Shown one piece after another: positions 32,539-39,831 of a stretch of 64,000 nucleotides of DNA (its first letter is position 1; every line of letters begins with the position of its first letter). This stretch comes from Tropicimonas sediminicola. GTDB lineage: Bacteria; Pseudomonadota; Alphaproteobacteria; Rhodobacterales; Rhodobacteraceae. The stretch covers positions 248,001-312,000 of the forward strand of contig NZ_FZOY01000001.1 of assembly GCF_900188335.1 (NCBI RefSeq), written 5' to 3'. The notes below the pieces were generated by a model, which ran no database searches, was not told where the DNA came from, and worked only from the letters and a program-made list of their open reading frames with translations. The position numbers and the translations under genes are program-made.

Positions 32539-33563
32539 GAACGAAGCTGGGCGCGACTCTGGGGATTTTTCTTTGCGCGACGGCCACATGGGCCAACGCA
32601 CCCACCGACAGCCAGCGCCCGCATCTGCGGCAGGCAACCGCGGCGATCCAGCCCGTGCAGCGCCCGGCGCCCGCCACGGAAACCGCCGCGCCAGAGGCCG
32701 CGATCCTTGCCTCGGCAGCGGTTCCGGCGCCCCGCAAGGCGGCGTCTCGGCAGGAACCCGCCGAGGCCGCCGGCCCCGACATCCGCCCGCAGCCGCGCGA
32801 CGGGCTGTTTGCCCGCTGGGAGATCCCGGCCGACAGCCTCGTCGAGGTGAGCCGGCAGACGACGCGGATCCATTTCGGCGCCGAGGGCCGTCCGACGCCG
32901 CGCCCGGAGCATCCGCTGGCCGGCATCGAGCTGGCCTCGGCGATGCTGCTGGTGCCGCTAACCCCCGACAGCCCCCATCCGGAGGCGCGGCCGGCGGGCT
33001 TCGCCAAGCTCTTCAAGCGCAAGGACCGCTATTCCGCCGCCGGCGCCGTCTGCGAGGTCAACGCGATCAAGGGCGTGGCCATTCCCACCGTCGGCCGGCC
33101 CTCGAGCGGCTGCGGCATCGAGAACCCGGTGCGCATCACCGAGATGTCCGGGGTCCGGCTCTCCACCCCGATCACCGTGGATTGCACCACGGCGCGGGCG
33201 CTCAACACCTGGGTGGCGGATGCGCTCAAGCCCGCCGTCGGGCGCAAGGGCGGCGGCGTCGAGAAGGTGACGGTTGCGGCTTCCTACGCCTGCCGCACCC
33301 GAAACAACATCCCCGGCGGCAAGCTCTCAGAACATGCGCGCGGCCATGCCGTGGACGTGTCGGGCTTCGAGCTGGAGAATGGCAGCAAGGTCCCGCTGCT
33401 CGGCAACTGGAACAGCCGGGAATGGGGCAAGACCATGAAAAAGCTGCACAAGGCGGCCTGCGGCCCGTTCGGCACGGTGCTCGGCCCCAATGCCGACCGC
33501 TACCACCAGGACCATTTCCACTTCGACACCGCCCGCTACCGCAGCGGCAGCTACTGCAAGTAG
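32535..33563 (+). CDS. Extensin-like C-terminal domain protein (M15-like peptidase)
   Basis: A 342-residue exported protein. A signal peptide ([20 protein letters not shown]) and a Pro/Ala-rich linker (to about 110) precede the extensin-like_C domain. That domain carries CEVNAIKGVAIPTVG, paired cysteines, SEHARGHAVDVSGF (HxxxHAxD, about 275-288) and HQDHFHFD near the C-terminus, the zinc ligands of VanY/M15-type D,D- or L,D-peptidases. It probably trims peptidoglycan stem peptides in the periplasm. The start overlaps the tyrA stop, so it is coupled to an amino-acid operon with no obvious functional link. Confidence 0.88.
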   Translation: MRTKLGATLGIFLCATATWANAPTDSQRPHLRQATAAIQPVQRPAPATETAAPEAAILASAAVPAPRKAASRQEPAEAAGPDIRPQPRDGLFARWEIPADSLVEVSRQTTRIHFGAEGRPTPRPEHPLAGIELASAMLLVPLTPDSPHPEARPAGFAKLFKRKDRYSAAGAVCEVNAIKGVAIPTVGRPSSGCGIENPVRITEMSGVRLSTPITVDCTTARALNTWVADALKPAVGRKGGGVEKVTVAASYACRTRNNIPGGKLSEHARGHAVDVSGFELENGSKVPLLGNWNSREWGKTMKKLHKAACGPFGTVLGPNADRYHQDHFHFDTARYRSGSYCK

Positions 33564-33609
33564 CCACGCGTCTCCCGCAAGGCCGTTTCGCCGGGCGTTC
33601 GCCCGCCGG

Positions 33610-34617
33610 TCAGGGAATCCGGAGCCGCGGGGCCGCGCCCAGCGGCACCGGCCCCATCCGCATCCGCCCGTCCGACAGGGTGACGGGAATGTCGAGCGTG
33701 CTGGAGCTGCCGGCGAGGCCGCTCACCAGCCTCAGCGCCGATTCCACGGTATCGGCGATCCCGTCGGGCAGGGCGCCGCTCTCGCGGGCGACTTCGAGGA
33801 TCTCTTCCCAGTTGGTCGCCTTTACCAGCAGGTCGCCGCTGGCCAGCCCGTCCGGGCCGACCGTGAGATCGCCCGCCACCCGCAGTTCCAGCTGGCCCCA
33901 GCTGGCCGCGACGTTGCGAACCTCGATCTCGCGCGGCTGCGGGCGCGCCTGTTCCAGTGCGCTGCGATCCCAGGGGCGGTCGAAGGTCACCACCAGATCG
34001 GCCGAGAGCGTCTCGATGGTGCCCGGCACCAGCCCGCGCTCGGCCATCCGCTGCATCATCGGCGCACGCGGACGCAGGCCGGTGATCTCGAGGCCGATCT
34101 GCTGCGCGACGCTCTCGCTCTCCACCGGCCGGGTCGCCAGCCGCGCCTCGGCGACGGCGGAGGTCCAGCCGGCATCGGAGGCGAGCGTGAGGTCGCGGAA
34201 CACCAGCACCGCCTCGTCGAGCTCCCGCGCCGGGCCGGGCCGGAAGGTCAGGCTGCCGCGCAGTTCCTCGCCGCCGATGGCGATGCGCTCCCGGGGTGTC
34301 TGCAGCGTCATGCTGTCGGGCCAGACCAGGATCACGTGGTCCTTTTCGTAGTTCAGCCCGAGGATCTGCACGAAGGGCGCGTTCCAGACCCAGCCGGCCT
34401 CGGTGTTGGCCAGCGTGATGTCGGTGATCGTGCGGTCGATCCGGGTCGGGTAGCCGGCGACCGAGACGTCGCCCCATTCCGCCTGCCAGCCATCGGCCCG
34501 CCGCGCCTCCATCCAGCCCACCAGGTCGGATTTCGCCCGCCACGCGCCCCAGCCCCACCAGGCGCTCCAGGCCAGGGCCACCAGCAGCGTCAGCCACAGA
34601 AGTCGGATCGGTTTCAT
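33610..34617 (-). CDS. DUF2125 domain protein
   Basis: A 335-residue protein with one N-terminal membrane anchor (LLWLTLLVALAWSAWWGWG, about 6-24) and a periplasmic body. SDLVGWMEARRADGWQAEWGDVSVAGYPTRIDRTITDITL is the recognisable opening of DUF2125, a beta-rich, lipid-transfer-like fold conserved in alphaproteobacteria. The remainder alternates short strands (LELRVAGDLTVGPDGLASGDLLVKA). Function is unknown. It converges with the extensin-like gene and diverges from chaC with 71 bases between starts. Confidence 0.88.
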   Translation of the reverse strand: MKPIRLLWLTLLVALAWSAWWGWGAWRAKSDLVGWMEARRADGWQAEWGDVSVAGYPTRIDRTITDITLANTEAGWVWNAPFVQILGLNYEKDHVILVWPDSMTLQTPRERIAIGGEELRGSLTFRPGPARELDEAVLVFRDLTLASDAGWTSAVAEARLATRPVESESVAQQIGLEITGLRPRAPMMQRMAERGLVPGTIETLSADLVVTFDRPWDRSALEQARPQPREIEVRNVAASWGQLELRVAGDLTVGPDGLASGDLLVKATNWEEILEVARESGALPDGIADTVESALRLVSGLAGSSSTLDIPVTLSDGRMRMGPVPLGAAPRLRIP

Positions 34618-34688
34618 CGTGCTGCCTCGGCCCCTTTCGCTTCGCTCCGAATTGCGGTTTACACCCTCCGACGTGCGAGGGAACAGCC

Positions 34689-35255
34689 ATGCTTCAGGAA
34701 ATCGATCTCAGCAAACCGCTCTGGGTCTTCGGCTACGGCAGCCTGATCTGGCACCCGGGCTTCGCTGTGGAGGAGCAGGCGGTGGCGCGGCTCACCGGCT
34801 ATCACCGGGCGTTCTGCATGTCCTCGATCCACCATCGCGGCACCGAGGCCTCGCCGGGGCTGGTGCTGGCGCTCGACGCCGCCGAGGGCGCGCAATGCGA
34901 CGGGCTGGCGTTCCGCGTGGTGCCGGGGCAGGAGGCCGAGACGCTGGCCGCGCTGCGCGAGCGGGAGCTGATCTCCTCGGCCTATCTGGAGGAGCTGGTC
35001 ACCCTGCGGCTGCGCGACGGGCGGGTGGTGACGGCGCTGGCCTATGTGGTCGACCGCGACCACGTCCAGTATTGCGGCGCGCTGGAGCTGGAGGAGCAGG
35101 CCCGGATCATCGCCCGCGCCTGCGGTGACCGCGGGCCCAATTGCGACTATCTCTACAACACCGCCGAGCACCTGACCGAGCTGGGCCTTGCCGATCCGGA
35201 CCTCGACTGGCTGGCCGCGCGGGTGCGTGCCCTCACCGCATCGCCCCGCCGCTGA
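34689..35255 (+). CDS. chaC: Gamma-glutamylcyclotransferase, ChaC family
   Basis: A 188-residue enzyme that cleaves glutathione to 5-oxoproline and Cys-Gly. The substrate loop VFGYGSLIWHPGF (13-25) is diagnostic, followed by GYHRAFCMSSIHHRGTEASPGLVLAL and the LRERELISSAYLE segment with the catalytic glutamate. CGDRGPNCDYLYNTAEHL is the typical C-terminal part. Length is normal for ChaC. It precedes the MotA-like gene by 78 bases and may be co-transcribed. Confidence 0.92.
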   Translation: MLQEIDLSKPLWVFGYGSLIWHPGFAVEEQAVARLTGYHRAFCMSSIHHRGTEASPGLVLALDAAEGAQCDGLAFRVVPGQEAETLAALRERELISSAYLEELVTLRLRDGRVVTALAYVVDRDHVQYCGALELEEQARIIARACGDRGPNCDYLYNTAEHLTELGLADPDLDWLAARVRALTASPRR

Positions 35256-35333
35256 TCGCGTTCGGGTCATTGGCATTCTGCGACTGCACTCCTATCGTGC
35301 GGGCGAAGTTGCCACAGTCCCGGAAGACCGACG

Positions 35334-36593
35334 TTGAGTGATTCCTCCGCGTATACGCATTTCTCGCAGCCCGTCCGCCAGATCGTCCAGATGCTGGTGG
35401 TCTGCGGCCTCGTCGGCGCGGGGGGCTGGATCATCTTTCCGAGCGTCAAGCCGGTGTTCCTGGCCAACCCCTGGCTGAACGGCACGATCGGGCTTGTTTT
35501 CCTGTTCGGCATCCTCGCCTGCTTCCTGCAGGTGGCCCAGCTCAGCTCCTCTGTCCGCTGGATCGAGGCCTTCGCCCGCGACCACCAGTCCGCAGCGGAC
35601 AGCCCGGCGCCGCGGCTGCTGGCGCCGCTGGCGGCGCTGCTGCGTTCGCGCGGGGTCAACCGGCAGATCTCCTCGACCTCCGCTTCCTCGATCCTCGAAT
35701 CGGTGGCGACCCGGATCGACGAGGGGCGGGACATCACCCGCTATATCGTCAACCTGCTGATCTTTCTCGGTCTTCTCGGAACCTTCTACGGCCTTGCCAC
35801 GACCGTTCCGGCGGTGGTGGAGACCATCCGCTCGCTCGCCCCGCAGGAGGGCGAGACCGGGGTGGAGGTGTTCTCCAAGCTTATGAACGGGCTCGAGGCG
35901 CAGCTCGGCGGCATGGGCACGGCCTTCGGCTCCTCGCTGCTGGGCCTGGCCGGCTCGCTGGTCGTGGGGCTGCTGGAGCTCTTTGCCTCGCGCGGCCAGA
36001 ACCGGTTCTACCGCGAGCTGGAGGAATGGCTCAGCTCGATCACCCGGCTCGGCTTTGCCGGCGCCGAGGGCGACGTGACCGGTGAGGCCGGCGCGCTGAT
36101 CGCCGTGCTCGACCACATGGCCGAGCAGATGGAGGCGATGCGCGAGATGTTCACCCAGTCTGACGTCAGCCGGGCGATGGTGGACGACAGGCTGTCCGAG
36201 GTGGCCGTCGCGGTGACCTCGCTGACCCGCGCCATGCAGCACGGCGACCGCAGCACCGACCTGCTGGAACGCATCGCCGAGGGGCAGGAACGCATGGTCG
36301 AGACCCAGCAGCAGGTGCTGCACCGGACCGCCAGCGGCCGCACCCAGGAAGGCGAGATGATCGACAGCGGCTCCGATGCCGAGAGCCGGATGCGGCTGCG
36401 CTCGATCGACGTGCAGCTGCTGCGCATCCTCGAGGAGATCGCGGCCGGCCGGCAGGAGACCGTGGCCGACCTGCGCGCCGATATCTCGACGCTGACCCGC
36501 GAGGTGCGCAAGCTGCGCAACCTCGTCTATCCGCAGCCGGAACAGGGCTCGTCCCGGGTCATCCAGCGCGAGCCGCGCGAGCCTCGGGAGTAG
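35334..36593 (+). CDS. MotA/TolQ/ExbB-type proton channel protein
   Basis: A 419-residue inner-membrane protein starting at TTG 35334 (GGAAG upstream). Four hydrophobic segments are visible: VQMLVVCGLVGAGGWIIF, LNGTIGLVFLFGILACFLQV, YIVNLLIFLGLLGTFYGLATTV and AFGSSLLGLAGSLVVGLLELF. The third and fourth match the pore helices of the MotA/ExbB domain. The C-terminal ~190 residues are soluble and helical (VSRAMVDDRLSEVAVAVTSL onward). It is followed 3 bases later by a MotB-like partner, so the two form a stator-type ion-driven complex, not a flagellar one by context. Confidence 0.85.
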   Translation: MSDSSAYTHFSQPVRQIVQMLVVCGLVGAGGWIIFPSVKPVFLANPWLNGTIGLVFLFGILACFLQVAQLSSSVRWIEAFARDHQSAADSPAPRLLAPLAALLRSRGVNRQISSTSASSILESVATRIDEGRDITRYIVNLLIFLGLLGTFYGLATTVPAVVETIRSLAPQEGETGVEVFSKLMNGLEAQLGGMGTAFGSSLLGLAGSLVVGLLELFASRGQNRFYRELEEWLSSITRLGFAGAEGDVTGEAGALIAVLDHMAEQMEAMREMFTQSDVSRAMVDDRLSEVAVAVTSLTRAMQHGDRSTDLLERIAEGQERMVETQQQVLHRTASGRTQEGEMIDSGSDAESRMRLRSIDVQLLRILEEIAAGRQETVADLRADISTLTREVRKLRNLVYPQPEQGSSRVIQREPREPRE

Positions 36594-36596
36594 CGC

Positions 36597-38822
36597 ATGG
36601 CCCTCCGAAGCCGCAGGACGGACCGCTTCTCGGCCTCGATCTGGCCCGGGTTCGTCGATGCCATGACGGCGTTGCTGCTGGTGCTGATGTTCGTGCTGTC
36701 GATCTTCATGATCGTGCAGTTCATGCTGCGCGAGACGATCACCGGGCAGGAGAGCGAGCTCGATATCCTGACACAGGAGGTGGCGCAGCTCGCCGATGCG
36801 CTTGGCTTCGAGCAGGACCGCAGCGCCGACCTGGAGCGGCAGGTGGGGCTGCTGGACGATACGCTGGCGCAGGCGCAGCAGGATGCGGATGCGCAATCGG
36901 CGCTGATCGCCTCGCTGACCGCGCAGGTGGGCGAGCAGCAGGACGCGCTGGCCGAGGCGGCGACGCGGATCACCGATTTCGAGGCGCAGGTGGCGCAGCT
37001 TCTGATCGAGCGCGACGACGCCCGCGGCGAGGTGGCCGACCTGGAACAGACCCGCAGCTCGCTGGAGACGGCGCTGGCCAGCGCCCGCAGCGAGATCGAC
37101 GCGAGCGCCGAGGCGGCCCGGCTGGCGGCGGCGCGGCGCGAGGCGCTGGAGGCGATGGTGGCCGACCTGGAGGCCGAGCGCGACAGCCTGAGCGCCGAGC
37201 TCGGCGACGAGGAAGCCGCGCGGCTGGCCGAGGCCGCCGCGGCCCAGGCGCTGCGCGAGAAGCTGGCCGGCGCGGAGGACGAGCTGACCGCGATGACACT
37301 GGCGCTCGAGGAGCAGCGCCGGCGCGCCGAGGAGACGCTGACCTTGCTGGCGGCGGCGGAATCGGCGGAGGCCGAGCTGAACGAGAAACTGGCGGCGGCG
37401 CTTCTGTCGGGGACCGATCTGGAGAGCCAGCTCCTGGCCCGTACCGAGGAGGGCGAGGCCCGGGCCGCCGCGCTGGCCGAGGCGCAGGCGGAAGCCGCGC
37501 GTATGCGCGACGCGCTGGCCGCGGCCGAGGCAGAACGCGCCCGGCTGACCGCGGCGCTGGAAGAGGCGCGGGGCGGCCAGGTGTCGAACGCGGAGGCGTT
37601 GGCCGCGGCCGAGGCACAGATAGCCGAGCTGGGAACCGAGCTCACCAACCTGCGCTCGCGGGGCGCGGCGCTGGAGGCGCGGCTCTCGACCGCCGAGGCG
37701 GACACCGCGGCGCTGGCCGAGGCCGAGGCGGCGCTGGCCGCCCGCACGCAGGAACTGGCAGCCGAGCGCGCGGCGGTGGCGCGGCTGACCGAGGAGCGTG
37801 ACACGGCGGTGGCCGACGGCGCCGGCAGCGCGCAGGCGCTGGCCGAGGCGCAGCGGACGATCGAGACGCTGTCGGACGACCTTGCCGGGCTGCGCAGCGA
37901 ACTGGCCCGGCTCGCCGCCGAGAACGAGAGCCTGCGCGACGCCAACGGCAATGCCGAGGACATCCGCAACCGCCTTGCCGCCGCGCTGGCCGCAAAGCTC
38001 GCCGCCGAGACCGAGGCGCAGGACGCGCAGAGCTTGGCCGAGCGCCGCGCCGCGCTGCTCGCCGCCGCCCGCACCCAGCTCAGCCAGGAGGAGGCGCAGT
38101 CGGAGGAGAGCCAGCGCAAGGTCACGCTGCTCAACCAGCAGGTCGCCGCGCTGCGCCGCGATCTCGGGCAGCTGCAGGGGCTGCTGGACGCCGCCGAGGC
38201 CCGCGATGTGGAATCGCAGGCGCAGGTGCAGGATTTCGGCGCCCGGCTGAACCGCGCCATGGCGCAGCTTGCGCTGGAGCAGGATGCGCGGGTGCGGCTG
38301 GAAGAGGCGGAACGCAAGCGGCTGGAGGAGGAGAAGCTCCGGCTGGAAGAGGAGAAGAAGGACCTCGCCAATTACCGCTCCGAGTTCTTCGGCGAGCTGC
38401 GCCGGATCCTTGGCGGGCGCGAGGGCGTGCGGATCGAGGGCGACCGGTTCGTCTTTTCCTCCGAGGTGCTGTTCGAGCCGGGGTCGGCCGAGATCAGCGC
38501 CGCGGGCCGCGAGCAGATCGCCGGCGTCGCCGGCATCCTTTCCGACGTCTCCGGCGACATTCCGCAAGGCATCGACTGGGTGATCCGGGTCGACGGCCAC
38601 ACCGACGACACGCCGGTGCTGGGCGGGCAATACCGCGACAACTGGGAGCTGAGCCAGGCGCGGGCGCTCTCGGTGGTGCGCTACATGACACAGGCGCTCG
38701 GCTTCCCGCCGGAACGGCTGGCGGCCAACGGGTTCGGGGAGTTCCAGCCGATCAACCCGGCCGACACGCCGGAGGCGCGGGCGCAGAACCGGCGGATCGA
38801 GCTGAAGCTGACCGAACGCTAA
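36597..38822 (+). CDS. MotB/OmpA-type protein with very long coiled coil
   Basis: A 741-residue protein. The N-terminus FVDAMTALLLVLMFVLSIFM (about 18-37) is a MotB-type helix with the ion-carrying Asp before MTALL. Residues ~50-600 are an almost unbroken Ala/Glu/Leu/Arg coiled coil. The C-terminal OmpA domain (about 620-741) has FVFSSEVLFEPGSAEIS, VDGHTDDTP and the LSQARALSVVRYM and NRRIELKL motifs that bind peptidoglycan. Flagellar MotB is about 300 residues, so the coiled coil would reach far into the periplasm. The downstream M23 peptidase on the opposite strand is a plausible neighbour in wall remodelling. Confidence 0.87.
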   Translation: MALRSRRTDRFSASIWPGFVDAMTALLLVLMFVLSIFMIVQFMLRETITGQESELDILTQEVAQLADALGFEQDRSADLERQVGLLDDTLAQAQQDADAQSALIASLTAQVGEQQDALAEAATRITDFEAQVAQLLIERDDARGEVADLEQTRSSLETALASARSEIDASAEAARLAAARREALEAMVADLEAERDSLSAELGDEEAARLAEAAAAQALREKLAGAEDELTAMTLALEEQRRRAEETLTLLAAAESAEAELNEKLAAALLSGTDLESQLLARTEEGEARAAALAEAQAEAARMRDALAAAEAERARLTAALEEARGGQVSNAEALAAAEAQIAELGTELTNLRSRGAALEARLSTAEADTAALAEAEAALAARTQELAAERAAVARLTEERDTAVADGAGSAQALAEAQRTIETLSDDLAGLRSELARLAAENESLRDANGNAEDIRNRLAAALAAKLAAETEAQDAQSLAERRAALLAAARTQLSQEEAQSEESQRKVTLLNQQVAALRRDLGQLQGLLDAAEARDVESQAQVQDFGARLNRAMAQLALEQDARVRLEEAERKRLEEEKLRLEEEKKDLANYRSEFFGELRRILGGREGVRIEGDRFVFSSEVLFEPGSAEISAAGREQIAGVAGILSDVSGDIPQGIDWVIRVDGHTDDTPVLGGQYRDNWELSQARALSVVRYMTQALGFPPERLAANGFGEFQPINPADTPEARAQNRRIELKLTER

Positions 38823-39826
38823 GGGGCGGGAAGCTCGAAGCGGATCTCGCGGCGGTCGAGCACCGTCTCGCCGCGCCGGTGCACCACCTCACCGCGATAG
38901 GCGCCGGGCGCGAAGCCGCCCTCGGGCGCGCGGATGCCCCAGGCGCGATAGAAGAACGGCTGCCAGCGCGGCAGCGCCTCGCTGTGGCTGCGGGGCGGGG
39001 CGTCGCCGGGAGCGTCGAGCGCGATCTCCACCACGTCGCCCTCGAGGCCCGCATAGGCATAGCCCCAGACCACGAGCGCCGCGGGCGCGCCTTCGGGCAG
39101 GGCCTGGAGCGGCAGGCCGGCCTTGACCTCCTCGTAGCTCGGCACCCGGTCGAGAATGCCCGCCGCGAGCAGGCCGCCGTCGCGGTAGGGCGGGGCGGCG
39201 AGCCAGAGCCCGTCGCCGGCGGCGCCGCAGTCGCGGGTCATGTCCGGGTTGAACGGGTCGATGACGGCGTTGCCCTCGCGGACCGAGAAATGGACATGCG
39301 GGAAGGTCGCCTCGCCGCTCATCCCGACGAGGCCGAGCACCTCGCCGCGCGCCACCTGCTGGCCCTGTTTCACGGCCAGGCTGCCATTGCGCAGGTGGCA
39401 ATACTGGGTCTCCCAGCCGTCGCCGTGGTCGATCGCGACGCCGTTGCCGCATTCGCGGCCCGAGACGTTGGGCGCGGCGGGATCGGTGGTGTCGATGTCG
39501 GGCATGCCGTCGCGCACGCCGCGCACCACGCCGGGGGCGGCGGCGATCACCGGCACGCCGGCGGCCATGTCCGCCAGCGTCGGGATGCCGAAATCGGTGC
39601 CCTTGTGGCCGTCGTTGGCCAGACCGTTGCACCCGACATCCCGCTGGCCGGGGCCGGGGTCGCGGTCGACATATTGCTGGATGTAGCAGGTCTCGCCGAA
39701 GGTGCAGTCGATCGGCAGGCCGAGCGCCGGCGGCTCGGCGCTGGCGGGCAGGGCGGTGGCGGCGCAGGCGAGGGCCGCACGCAGAAAGGGCGCCCGGAGG
39801 CGCCCTGTCCGTGTTTGTGCGGTCAA
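38819..39826 (-). CDS. Exported M23-family metallopeptidase
   Basis: A periplasmic zinc endopeptidase domain: NDGHKGTDFGIPT supplies the first His/Asp ligands and HVHFSVREG the HxH pair, so it looks active. GVAIDHGDGWETQYCHLRNGS lies between them. CTFGETCYIQQYVDRDPG and RDVGCNG give paired cysteines near the N-terminus. The start is uncertain. TTG 39826 gives 335 residues with a basic start and signal-like LRAALACAATALPASA; TTG 39835 overlaps the clpA stop (TTGA), and CTG 39784 would give a short signal peptide. A hairpin (39787-39806) that looks like the clpA terminator lies inside the leader, so expression may depend on read-through. Confidence 0.82.
   Translation of the reverse strand: MTAQTRTGRLRAPFLRAALACAATALPASAEPPALGLPIDCTFGETCYIQQYVDRDPGPGQRDVGCNGLANDGHKGTDFGIPTLADMAAGVPVIAAAPGVVRGVRDGMPDIDTTDPAAPNVSGRECGNGVAIDHGDGWETQYCHLRNGSLAVKQGQQVARGEVLGLVGMSGEATFPHVHFSVREGNAVIDPFNPDMTRDCGAAGDGLWLAAPPYRDGGLLAAGILDRVPSYEEVKAGLPLQALPEGAPAALVVWGYAYAGLEGDVVEIALDAPGDAPPRSHSEALPRWQPFFYRAWGIRAPEGGFAPGAYRGEVVHRRGETVLDRREIRFELPAP
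39787..39806 (-). terminator. Hairpin after clpA, inside the M23 leader
   Basis: On the minus strand AGGGCGCC/GGCGCCCT around TCCG is followed by TTCTGC. It comes 26 bases after the clpA stop and overlaps the signal-peptide region of the next gene, so it may attenuate it. Confidence 0.55.
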
Positions 39827-39831
39827 GCCGG

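Noticed and set aside
35292-38630. An 1112-codon frame antisense to the MotB-like gene
   Set aside because: It mirrors the Ala/Glu-rich coiled coil and has no start context or recognisable domain.
35334-38822. A Zorya anti-phage system
   Set aside because: The MotA/MotB-like pair resembles ZorAB, but neither a ZorC/ZorD helicase nor a ZorE nuclease lies nearby; the flanks are chaC and an M23 peptidase, and the pair looks like a core envelope module.
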